Shown here: piece by piece, positions 10,200-21,070 of the stretch | Layout of the letters: every line of letters starts with the position of its first letter | Position numbering within the stretch: position 1 is the stretch's first letter | Assembly: GCF_047663525.1 (NCBI RefSeq) | Contig: NC_092587.1 | Location: 199,586,501-199,650,500, forward strand | Origin: Anas platyrhynchos | Taxonomy: Eukaryota; Chordata; Aves; Anseriformes; Anatidae | Direction: 5' to 3' | Length of the DNA: 64,000 nt | Translations under genes and position numbers: made by a program | The notes under the pieces: generated by a model | What the model was told of the DNA's origin: nothing | Databases searched by the model: none | What the model saw: the letters and a program-made list of their open reading frames with translations, nothing else

Positions 10200-13100
10200 T
10201 CCCCGCCTGCACACTCCGTACTAATTGGTAGCTGCATCAACAGAGAAAAAAACTCTCAGGTAGGATCTGAAGGTCCCCAGCTCTGCCTGCCCCCAGCCCC
10301 AGGAGCAGGGAGCACAGCCCCCTTCCACTGTGGGTACGTGACTGTCGGCTGCAGGGGAGCTTCAGGACTTTGGGTCTGCAGGGGAACGTCTGGAGGCAAG
10401 GTCCTCTCCACAGTCATTGCCTCCCCGAAGCAGCCAGGGGATGGAGAGCCAAAGCCCAGAGCTGAGCAACCCGCATGCTGGATCCCTCGGGCAGCCTGAT
10501 GCAGCTCAGCTTTTCCTGGCCTTTGTGGGAGTTGGCCCACACTTACCTGGCACTTGATTTGCTGAGGGGAGCTGCCTCAGCCTTCTTCGCTGGAGGGAGA
10601 GGGATGAGGACATGCTGATGCTTCATCTCCACTGGTACCAGCTGCAGAGCGTTCTTCAGGTCCATGAGTGCCATGGAGGAAGCACACCCCCTCTGCAGCC
10701 TCTGCATTTCCGCCTGCATCTTCTGCTACAGGGGAAGCAGAAACAGGGAGCGTTTTTAGAGGGGAGTGCTAATGTGGGAGCTGTCCCATGGCAGTGGGGC
10801 AGTCGTCCCCTCAGGGTTTCCCCAGGCTCAGGGCAGTTTCCCTGCAGCCTGCTTTCTCTCAGAAAGGCAGCATGAAAGGCCCCAGCCCTCGGCTTCTGAA
10901 GCTAAGGGCAAGAACACTTCCAGGGCAGCGGGCTTTGCAGGAGCCCTCATCCTTCACGAAGGAAAACAAGGCTCAGAAAGGGCAGGTTTTTCTCTTGGAG
11001 AGAAGCTTCGTGGCAGAGCTAAGAGGGGAAGAGTGTGCACTTGGCCCCCTGAGAGAAGAGAAAGGTTCCTTCTGGAGTGCTTGAAAGCACTTGTCATACC
11101 CAGGCCCTCTCTCTTCCATCCCTTTTGCCATGAGCCTTGCACGGGGCCCACATGTGCTTTGCCTCCCACTCTTTCTTCAGCTGCTCCTCAACCATCAGTT
11201 CCTGCAGAGTTCTTTTGTCTTGCTGGCGGCACAGGCAGCCTATTTCCTGCAGGGGAGAAGGGCATGAAGTGGTTAGAGAAACGTCAAATCTTCAGAAGCA
11301 CTACCCTTGTAACAACCCTATCCCTGTTCTGCCATCCTTGTGGAGCTCACCTGATGCATTGCCAGCATCTTGCAAGCACACAAGACGAGGATTTGCTGCT
11401 ATAGCTTTTGCTCAACAACCTGGTCTTGCTTTTCCAGCAGGCGGCAGCTCTCTGCGAGGACCAGTGTCTCTTTTCTGAGGTCTGGCCCAAGGAGAAGCCG
11501 TGGTGCAAGCTGTGGCAGCCACCTGCCAAATCAGAGAAGTAGATGCCCTCATCCAGACCCTCCCAGCAAAGAGAGAACCAGAGATAGGGGAACCCTGTCC
11601 CTTGCTGTACCCAGAGGCCTGGAGTTCCCCGAAAAAATGGAGGCTCCTTTGCAGCTGCATTGGGTGAGTGAACAACCGTGGCCTTCTGCTCTGAGCTGCT
11701 GCAGCAGCTGCTTCCCTGGCTGTACACTGGCAGTGTGCGCAGGAGAGCAATGCCTGCAAAAACATGCTTTGTGCTGAGCATGCAACGATTAGAGAGAAAC
11801 ATCAAATCTCCACAAAGGCAACCCGTGAAACAGCCCGGCAATGGGCACACAGATGCAGTGGCTACTTGTCCTGCTCTCTGGTGAGCCTCGCAGGCAGGGG
11901 CTTGAGTTTGGGGCCAGGCTGCAGCACAGCGCTTGCCCTTCCCCTTGTGAGATATGTTCATCTGATTTGTGTCAGTATGGAACAATGCTAGGGCCGCATG
12001 GTATGATGAATGTGACCTTCTGTCTTACACACCCTTGTATAACCACAAGTCTAAGAAGAACAGAGTGGTTAACGTATATAATTCTCGTATCTTGCAAAGG
12101 AATGGTTTAGCAATTCGTGTCAATAGAGAGCTTGAAGGGCAATGCATTTGTAGGCTTTTCCTTGAAGTCTCTGATATCTGGGGGGTTTCAGAATAACTGC
12201 TAACTATTATGACTATTGCATGGGACACTATGCAAGTCTCTGATATCTGGCCAGGAGATTAAGGAGATGGCGAGAGCTGAAGAACAACTAAAAGACAAAG
12301 CTTGCAGGGGATGTTGCACAAGTCTCTGACATACAGCCAAGTTGGACAAAGGAGAAGGACAAGAGGGAGGAAGACTATGAGCCTTCAGCACGAGAGACCC
12401 CCCAGAGACCCTCAGAGGGACCACCGGAGACTGATACACATGCTCCAGTTGGGATTCCAGAAACTAGTTATAATAACCCTGTTTTATTTAGAAGTAGTAA
12501 TGAATATGTATCAGCCTGGGAGCATACAAATCAGCTGCTTGATGTAACTGGTGTATGTCTTGGTGGAGCAGAGACTCCCAGTGCACCCATCGCTGTTTGC
12601 TTACCTCTATTCCTTTAATAAATTGTAAACTTTGATTATAGTCCTATTTTGAAGACTGAGCCATTTATTACACCCTCTTCTCCCATCCTCGAGGAGCTCT
12701 CCTGAATGAATGCTGTCAGCATTCTGCAAGCACACAAGAGGAGGATTTGCTGCTACAGCTTTTGCTCAGCAAACGGCTGCCCAGCAAGGAAAGGGCAGTG
12801 GGTGGGACATGTGTCGGGACCCCTGTGGAGCTGGCCAAGTCCCCCTGTCCAAGGAAAGCCGCTCGCTGACTCAAGGACAAGAGCCCAGGGGCTGCCTCCT
12901 CCAGCTGCCCCCCAGCCTCACCTGGGAGAAGGCTCTTTTCCCCCAGCAGCCTGCCCCAGCTGTGCTTCCTCTGTCACCCTGGGGAATCTGGCTGGAGAGA
13001 GACTCTGCCGTGAGAGCAGTTAGCTCTTGTCAGCTGTAGGCATCCCTGTAAGGAGGCAACAGGAGGGCTGGTAAGAGAAACCCTTGGCGGTGTCTTGGGC

Positions 13101-13691
13101 ATGACGGCTCTCATGTTACCTTTTCAGTTGGAGTCTTCCCCCATCCTTGACTCTCCCTTCTTTTCAGCCTGCTTCTCAGGACTTTGAACTGGATTACCCC
13201 CTGCAGCTCTTCCAGATGGAATGTAGAGCCCAATCCTGGAAGCAAGAAGAGGACAGCAGTGTGATTCCAGGCCACCACACTCAGTAGTTGCAGTGCCCTG
13301 GCCTTGACGCCAGCCATGGGCTGCAGACGCAGCACACTCACCTGGGAAAGACGATGACTCCTCCAGACTCTGGCTGTGCGAGGACACCTCTTCGGTCCCA
13401 TGTGGCCAAATCCGTTGTGCCTAACCTCTGCAGGAGAGACAGTCCTGGCTGAGACCATGGCCAGGAAGGGATGCCCTTGCCAGCAAAGGCATCAGGGCTC
13501 CTCAGGCAGAAAGCCAACGCAGCCATCAGGGTGCCAAGAGCTCGGAGAGGGAAGTTTCCAGGAGCTGCTAGCGGCCAGAAGGTGCAAGGAGTTGCTGGGA
13601 TGCACTGGGACAATGCACCCCTTACCCTCCCAGTCCCTTGAAAGCAGGGGCAAGGGAGGTTAAGCTGCAAGCTAGCCCGCTCCTGCAGCAC
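10200..13691 (-). pseudogene. CCDC81-like gene, decayed copy in the palindrome spacer
   Basis: On the reverse strand, exon equivalents appear in the same order as in the 35-40 kb copy. A first exon near 13,630-13,691 (LNLPCPCF) comes first, then the linker exon at 13,345-13,430 (TTDLATWDRRG, then VIVFP) and the IGLYIPSGRAAG exon near 13,125-13,225. After these come an exon at ~12,920-13,045 with an in-frame stop, a coiled-coil exon near 11,130-11,255 (EEQLKKEWEAKHMWA) and another near 10,560-10,735 (QKMQAEMQRLQ, SSMALMDLKNALQ). The HU-domain exons between first and linker are missing. A solo LTR sits in one intron. Not a working gene. Confidence 0.7.
11946..12672 (+). mobile_element. Solo LTR of an endogenous retrovirus (fossil)
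   Basis: A 727-base element starts TGTGAGA and ends TTATTACA. It is flanked by the same four bases, CCCT, at 11,942-11,945 and 12,673-12,676. The undisturbed site in the related copy near 37,035 has the bases once. A TTTAATAAATTG signal lies near its 3' end. A 4-base duplication fits class I (gamma-like) elements. No internal genes remain. The same LTR family recurs at 42.9 kb and 59.8 kb. Confidence 0.85.
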
Positions 13692-13979
13692 AGCAAAGTG
13701 TCAAAAGACCGTCCTGGTCTGCGTTCTGCCAGCCTGTTCCTCTTCACTTCTTTTTCCTGCTTCTTTATTGATGTAACTTCATCGTGCTGCCTTTTTTATC
13801 TTGAGGGCGGTTTCCCCTCTTATACCCTTCTCCCCACAGCAGTTCTTTTCAAAACAACTTTTCATTGGTCAAACAACTTTGAATGTAACAACAACAGCAA
13901 ACACACAAAAAAATCCATGCCTTACCAGCTGGAGAAAAAGAGAACCAGCTGGAGAACAAGAAACCGGAGACTGCACAGA

Positions 13980-16900
13980 GTCTCCTGAATCACCCTGTGT
14001 TCCCTCTAAACTCTTTGATATTCCTGATGGCCTCATCGTTAAGAGTCTAATGTTATCTCACTCATGGGGTTTTCCAACCCCCATGGCCACATTCCTAAAT
14101 CTCCCCCTTCTTTATTAATATCAACCATTTTCTCGACACGAATTACCACTCCATATATAACATTAGGGAGAGATTTAACAGTCAAATTAGGATTATGATT
14201 GAAGCCCTGTGAAAAAGGAAGAACAGTCGCAATGAAATTATTAACAGAAAATGATGAAAAAGAAATAAATCCCACGGTATGGGTAAGGGCAGGAAATCGA
14301 GGAGGGCTTAACATAACTCCCTTAAAGATAACTGTTCAAGAAGGGAGCGGAAGAGTTAGACAACGACAGTATCCTATCTCTTGTGAAGGAAAAATGGGCC
14401 TGAAACCTACAGTGCAAACTTTAGTTAAAGATGGTCTTTTGGAGCCCTGTATGTCACCATATAACATTCCAATTTGAGCAGCACGAAAGCCAGATGGTTC
14501 GTACCGGTAAGTACAAGACCTGAGAAAAGTTAACAAGATAACATGAAAGCACCACCCTGTGGTTCCTAACCCTTATACCCTGATGAGTAAAATCCCTTAT
14601 GAGCACAAATGGTTCAATGGTATAGATTTAAAGGATGCCTTTTGGGCATGCCCACTAGATCCTGAAAGTGGATACATTTTTGCATTTGAATGGGAAGACC
14701 CCGAGACAGGTGGTAAACAGCAATATAGATGGACTGCTTTGCCTCAGGGATTCACTGAATCTCCCAATTTGTTTGGGCAAGAATTGGAAAAGATTTTAGA
14801 AACATTTCAGATTCCAGAAGGGGTGATGTTGTTACAGTATGTGTATAATTTATTGATATCTGGGGAAGAAAGATCGGAGGTAAAAGAAGCCACCAATAAA
14901 CTCCTGAATTTTTTAGGAGAACACAGGCTAAGGGTATCTGAAGATAAATTACAGTGTGTAGAAAAAGAGGTTAAGTATTTGGGACATGTAGTCTCTGAGG
15001 GCAGACGGAGAATAAACCCTGAGGAGATTCAGGGAATTGTGCGACTTCCTCTCCCTAAAACAAAGAAAGAGTTGAGAAAATTTGGGGGTTGAACTGGATA
15101 TTGCAGACTGTGGATAGAAGCATATGCACAGAAATCAGAGAAATTATATCTCAAATTATTGGAGGAAGAACCTAATATACTGAACTGGATTAAAGAGGAA
15201 GAAGAAGTAATGGAAAATTAAAAAAAAAAAAAAAAAAAAAGACCGTATTACAGCACCAGTCTTAGCTCTTCCTGCCCTAAAGAAATCATTTTATCTTTTT
15301 ATAACTGTAAGTGAGGGTGCTGCTTTGGGGGTGTTAACCCAAGAATGGGATGTGAGGAATGTTTTAACAATTCCAATTCGTGTCCATAAATTCGTGTCCA
15401 TAAAGAACAATTCTGTTTGAATCCTGTCTGCCTCTGGGCCCTGCACTGGCAATTTAACTCTTGAACCACAGATGCAGTGTGTCCCAGTCTCCCCCTCATT
15501 CTAGTCAATTTATCACGTCTTCAGAAAACACTCCTTAAATTTATGAACCTGTTTGCTTTTGTTATTCCTGACTTCTAGTTCTAACAGTTACAATTTTTTT
15601 CTGTCTTCTTTGAGATTGATTTAACACTGCTATAGATGTTATATAGATGACTGTGAATAGCTGGGAAAGAATGTTTTAATTGCTCGTGAGTCGTCAAGCT
15701 GTTTGGGAGTTTCAGAACAACTGATAATAACTGGTGACTGCTGGTGACTGTTATGAGATACTATGTGGATCCTTGGTATCTGGCCGGGGGGGCCAAGAGA
15801 TTAAGAGGAAGGAAAAAGAAGCTGAAGGACGGTTGGGAGACAAGACCTGTGGAGAGTGTACAGAGAGTGTTCCATAAACTTAAGCCATTTATAACAGGGA
15901 GATAAAAAGAAACCTGTAGCATCTTTGTCTAAATTATTAGACCCTGTATCCCAGGGATGGCCAGAATGCGTTCAGGCAGTAGCAGCAACTGCCTTATTAG
16001 TAGAAGAGAGCAGGAAATTCACCTTTGGAGGACAACTGATTGTTGCTACCCCTCACCAAGTGAAGGCTATTCTCACTCAGAAAGCAGGAAGGTGGCTGAC
16101 AGACTCCAGAATACTAAAATATGAAGCTATACTAATTGAAAAGGATGATTTAACTATAACTACAGAGTCTGTTTTGAATCCTGCCTCCTTCTTGTCAAAG
16201 GGAATTGAGGATCCAATAAATACGGAACATAACTGCTTACATTTAATAAATTACCAGACAAAGGTAAGATTAGATTTGCAAGAGGTGCCCTTAGAGGAAG
16301 GGGAAATATTGTTTACAGATGGATCTTCTAAGGTGGTACAAGGAAAGAGATGTAATGGTTATTGCATCATTGAAGGACCGGATGGGAATGTCGAAGAAAT
16401 GGGAAGACTGCCTAGCAATTGGTCAGCTCAAACCTGTGAATTATATGCATTAAATCAAGCATTAAAATAATTAAAAGGGAAACAGGGAACTATATATACT
16501 GACTCACAATATGCATATGGGGTGGTACATGCATTTGGAAAAATATGGGAAGAAAAGGGCTTAGTAAACAGGAAGGGAAAGGAATTGGTTCATGAAGAAT
16601 TAATTAGACAGATTTTGGAAAGTCTGTTACTACCATTTGTCAGGATGGGTAGAAGCTTTTCCTTCAGCATCAGCAACAGCTAGTGTGGTGATAAAGGTAA
16701 TCCTGGAACAAATAATCCCTAGATATGGGATTGTTGAAAATACAGATTCAGATCAAGGAAGTCATTTCCCTTCATCTATTTTACAAGGATTCATGGGAGC
16801 CTTGGGAATAAAATGGGAATTTCATACTCCATGGCATCCTTCCTCATCAGGGAAAGTGGAGCGAATGAATCAGACATTAAAGAAACATCTGTCAAAGCTG

Positions 16901-18493
16901 GTTTTAGAGACTAAGTTTCCCTGGACAAAGTGTTTACCTTTAGCACTTCTCAGAATTCAAACTGCTTCTAGAAAAGATGTAGGAGTTTCACTATATGAGA
17001 TGTTGTTTGGACTACCGTACCTGGGTAGAAACGGTGAGATACCTATTTTTGAAACTAAAGATATTTTCCTCAAAAATTATATGCCTGGATTATCTTCTTC
17101 CTTAGCATCTCTCAGGGTTCGTGGACTGTTGGCTCAAACTCCGCCTTTGGAATTCCCAGTACATTCATTCCATGCAGGAGATAGGGTCCTGATACGCACC
17201 TGGAAAGAATCAAAACTTCGGCCTGAATGGGAAGGACCATTCCAAGTACTGCTAAGCACTGAAACAGCTGTAAGAGCTGCGGAAAAAGGTTGGACTCACT
17301 ACACTCGAGTGAAAGCATCTACCGACCCTAGCGCCTGGGAAGTTGTTCCTACAGACGACTTGTTGAAAGTTAAAATCAAAAAGAAAAATCTCGGAACAGA
17401 CTCTGAGCAGGATAAAAGCTTACCGTTGTAAACTAACCCTTTATTTTCACAGGTAACTAAAAAGGACAGACCTATAACAAATTGAAGTGCTCCCAAGAGG
17501 AGTTTATTATAGTAGTAGTGTACATCTTATTCTTTGTATTAATAATTATTTGGAAGCCTAAGGTTAAAAAACGATGATAGGGAAGAATCAACTATTAATT
17601 GTGTACCTCTCAGAGGAGGCCTTGGTCAAGTGGAAACTTGGAAAAGCCTTGGGAATAAAATGGGAATTTCATACTCCATGGCATCCTGCCTCACTTCAAA
17701 GCACTTCAAAGGCTTACCACCCTTGCCAGTGAATTGGCAGAAAAAGTAGGCATATTTACATCCTTGATTGCAGTTGTAGTAGGAGTTTTGACAGCCATTG
17801 GTTGCTGCATTATCCCCTGTGTAAGAGGACTAGTACAGTGGTTAACTGAAACCGCACTACTGAAACAAATGACCATGGAGCCACCACCTTACTCAGATAA
17901 GGTGATAATGAGGAGATGGAAAGCAAAGAAAGCAAAGAAGAAGAAATCTACCAAATTACACCTTAGAGAAAGGTTTTGCAAAAATCAACAGTTTATGAAG
18001 AAGAAAAGGGGGGAATTGTGGGAATAGAAATGTTGTTTTTGCAGAGTTACATTGTTTAGAGGGAAGGAATGTGGTACTGAGATATGCTTACAGTGATGAG
18101 AAAGCTTAGCAGGCGACCTTGTAAAATGCAGACAACCAGACTCCTTAGGACAATATTAGGTGAAAATTGCAGTGTTAAGTCAAGTCAGATAAGGGAAGAA
18201 ACATTACCCCTTCAAGCAGTAAAAACGTCAAAAGAAATTTGAAATTTAACAGGCCGGCAACCAAAGGCCATGCGTTGTTTGTGAAGCATCAGATAGATTG
18301 TGAACCTGGATTACTCACTCAGTGGGGAAACAGGGGAGGGTCCTGTCACCAAAAGGTATATAAACTGTGTTTTGGAACTAGTAGGCACGCTCTCCTGCTT
18401 GTGGGGCGCCCGCCATTGCAATCGCAAATAAATTACTACTTCACTGAGATCCTCGCCTGAGCCTAAGTTATTGGCTACGGAGTGTTTCTCACA
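13980..18493 (+). mobile_element. Gamma-like endogenous retrovirus, broken, 5' LTR not found (fossil)
   Basis: In order there are reverse transcriptase (about 14,559-15,092), RNase H (about 15,925-16,470), integrase with the class I C-terminal region (about 16,637-17,431), the transmembrane end of an envelope (about 17,734-18,027) and a 3' LTR. The reverse transcriptase wording LPQGFTESPNLF fits gammaretrovirus relatives. About 650 bases at 15,240-15,900 do not belong to the retroviral coding region. The element is clearly broken, with several breaks and gag missing or unrecognisable. The left end is uncertain: CCDC81-like sequence stops at about 13,690. Confidence 0.85.
18017..18493 (+). repeat. 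3' LTR of the gamma-like endogenous retrovirus
   Basis: A purine run (aaaaggggggaatt) ends at 18,016, where a 477-base LTR starts TGTGGG and ends CTCACA. A TATA-like gtatataaac lies near 18,357 and an AATAAA at about 18,426. It is unlike the solo LTR at 11.9 kb. Confidence 0.8.
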
Positions 18494-18509
18494 TAGGGCA
18501 GCTCATCCA

Positions 18510-18605
18510 GCAGCGTGGGCAGGGAGGCCTGAGTGGCACCATCAACAGCATCTTGCTGCTTCTTCTCTGACATGTCCGCATTCTTGATGCCTGCCTTTCA
18601 GACAG
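18510..18605 (-). pseudogene. DYNLL retropseudogene fragment, second copy
   Basis: The reverse strand reads KNADMSEKKQQDAVDGATQ, the N-terminal part of LC8 dynein light chain. It is followed by the same flanking sequence as the copy at 521-690, so it is a segmental copy of that locus, not a second retroposition. It lies directly outside the retroviral 3' LTR. Confidence 0.75.
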
Positions 18606-18999
18606 TCGCGGTTGCCTCAGGGGCTCTGCTCACGTCGCCACTGCTCCGCTTTTAGGGGATTTGCTTCCAGGGCCTAGGAAAGTTGGGGATGCAGTACCCT
18701 TGGGGTTGGTTTTGGGCTCTGGGTTTGCCTTATGCCCTGCAGGGGCAGGCGTCTGCCCCTGAGCCCAGAGCCCAGGAGCGGCTCCTGCACTCGCGGCTGC
18801 CCCTGCGCGGGCTGCTGCCGCTGCTTTTGGAGCCTTCCTGCAGCCTCTGGCAGCTGGCGCCTGCGTGGCGGCCGCACGTTGGGCTTGGCAGCCTGGCATC
18901 TGCAGGCCGTGCCAGCCTGCAGCATGGCATTGGCGGCCTTGTTGCCGTCCCCAGGGCACGGCTGAAAGGGGATTTGGGGCATTTGCTTTCCAGGGGCTG

Positions 19000-19915
19000 G
19001 GCACGTTGGGGATGCAATACCCCACCACGTGCACAGGCAGTTCGCACTGAACAAGGTGGGCTTTGCAGCCTCGTCCTGCCCTCGTAGCCTGCTCCTTCCT
19101 GCAGCTGCCACCCCACAGCCCGCCTCCTCAAGCAGAAGAAACGCCCCAGCGGTAGCCTGCAAAGTGCAGGTGTGCCAGGGGCCCCTTGCTGCTCTGGCAA
19201 TATGCACAACAGAAGAGCCCAGCTCCAGCAGAAGGACGGGATGCGTACTGCCTGGCGCTTGTGCGTTGCCTGTGGCCCGAGTGGGCAAGCCAGCATGTAG
19301 CCGGAGCCGGTTCTCAAGGCTTTCCCTATTAGTTGGGAACCCCGTGGAGGGTTTTTCCTGAGCTGAGGGTGTTGGCTGTGCTCTTCCTAGCCCAGCTCTT
19401 CTGTAGGGGGCAAAAAGGAGGGAGCTGGGAAGCTCCCAGACACTGAGGCCATCTCCAGGGCTCTCCGCAGTGACGCCATCTGGCACCTTCCCATGAGCAG
19501 TGGCCAAAGCACAAGGGCCCATCTTCTTTGTTGGGGAAGCCCCGCGCTGCATTTCCAGTGCCAGAAATGCTTAAATACTGTTCCTCCTTTCTTGCTTTTC
19601 AGCGTGTCTTAGTACCTGGGCTGGGTGCCTCCTTCCTTATTAAAGTGGGGCTGCTCTTGTTTTTTGCTTTGAGCTCCTCCAGGTAAAGAAGCCCACTTTT
19701 CAGCTCTCGGAGAACTTTGCCTGTCTTCCCGGAGTCCCACATAAGAAAGAAAGAGACTTTTCCTGTTTCTTTCTCAGGTGAATTTGGCCGCATCGGCAGG
19801 AAAAGTGTCCTGACACATGTCCTACTGACTGTCTTTTCCTTGCCGGGCAGCTGCTTGGTGAGCAACGGCTGTTGCAGCACTTCCTCCCCTTGTGTGCTTG
19901 CAGGCTGCTGACAGC
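19000..19915 (+). pseudogene. CCDC81-like fragment (two HU-domain exons), right arm
   Basis: Mirror image of the fragment at 8,290-9,200, with the same exon pair and the same loss of the reading frame. Its near-identity to the left copy shows that decay preceded the inverted duplication or was homogenised after it. Confidence 0.7.
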
Positions 19916-20261
19916 ACGTCAGGAGAGCTTGCAGGCTGCAGACAGCACGTCAGGTTCTTGCAGTGGAAAATTCCACTAACCTTGCATTTTCAAAAGGGAT
20001 TGTGCGGGCATGGCAGTAGCATACCAGGTGAAGTATTTTAAGCAGATAAGGGGAATGTCCCACAGTCGCAAAATGAGGAGGATAGCTAAGAAAAGCAGGA
20101 GAATCAGGGCAAAAATCAGTAACAAACAAATAAATAAATAAATAAATCACGGGCATTCTGGTCACGAGAGATGAAGAAAAAAATAATTAAAAAAAAAAAA
20201 AGGAAAAGGGGAAAATAAAGGTTGGTCAAATAAAATTGTACATATATGGTGTAGTAGTAAG

Positions 20262-20776
20262 CATCACGTGGTTTGTGAACCTGATTCTCCCCCTGTACTC
20301 AGCACTGGTGAGGTCGCGCCATGAATACCCTGTTCAGTTTTGGGGCCCTCACTGCAGGAAGGACGTGGAGGTCCTGAAGCATGTCCAAGGAAGGGGAAAG
20401 GAGCAGCCGAAGGGCCCAGGGAGCAAGTCGTGTGAGGAGTGCTGAGGGAGCTGGGGTTATGTAGCCTAGAGGAAAGGAGGCTTGGGGGAGACCTTATCAC
20501 TGTGTACAAGGACCTCAGAGAAGGTTGTAGTGCGGTGGGGGTCAGTCCCATCTCCCAAGCAACAGGCGGTAGGAGAAGAGGAAAAAGTGGGGCCGCGGGA
20601 GGTTTAGGTGGATTTAGGTTTAGGTTTAGGCAAAAAGTCTTCAACAAAAGGGTTGTGAAGCATTGGAACAGGCTGCCCAGGGAAGTAGTTGAGTCACCAT
20701 CCCTGGAGGCATTCGAAAGCCGTGTAGATCTGGTGCCGAGGGACACGGTTCAGTGGTAGATTCTATGATTCTGTAC
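20262..20776 (+). mobile_element. CR1 LINE, 3' end, right palindrome arm
   Basis: Forward-strand CR1 tail ending at the bird terminus (tagattctatgattctgt), mirrored with 7,423-7,925. It encodes the same C-terminal ORF2 stretch ([19 protein letters not shown]). Confidence 0.9.
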
Positions 20777-20880
20777 TTCTCTGACTGTGAGAGGCCCCGG
20801 GTTGGCATGGCCTGCACCACTCTTTCTCCTGAGATCAATGGCACAGAGAGGAGCACTGGGGGCAAAAGTCTGCCTGAGCT

Positions 20881-20886
20881 TTTATT
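20881..20886 (-). promoter_or_regulatory. Polyadenylation signal of gene copy 2
   Basis: AATAAA on the reverse strand, 184 bases beyond the stop codon at 21,071-21,073, the mirror of 7310-7315. Confidence 0.75.
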
Positions 20887-21070
20887 CAGAGCAGAAAGCA
20901 GAAAGCAGCCGCAGCTGAGCTGAGGCTGGGGGCAGGATGTGGTGGGGCATCTGAATTCCTGGGGCGCTGTCCTGTGCCTCGCAGTGATGCTTCCGTGGGC
21001 GCTGCAAAGCTTCCTGAGGGCCAGCTGCCAGCTCCGAGCATCCTCCTGGGACTGGCACAGCCGGGCGCGG

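Noticed and set aside
15221-15240. A-run of about 20 bases as the tail of a retroposed mRNA
   Set aside because: It sits between retroviral and LTR-like fossil sequence, and no host mRNA homology precedes it.
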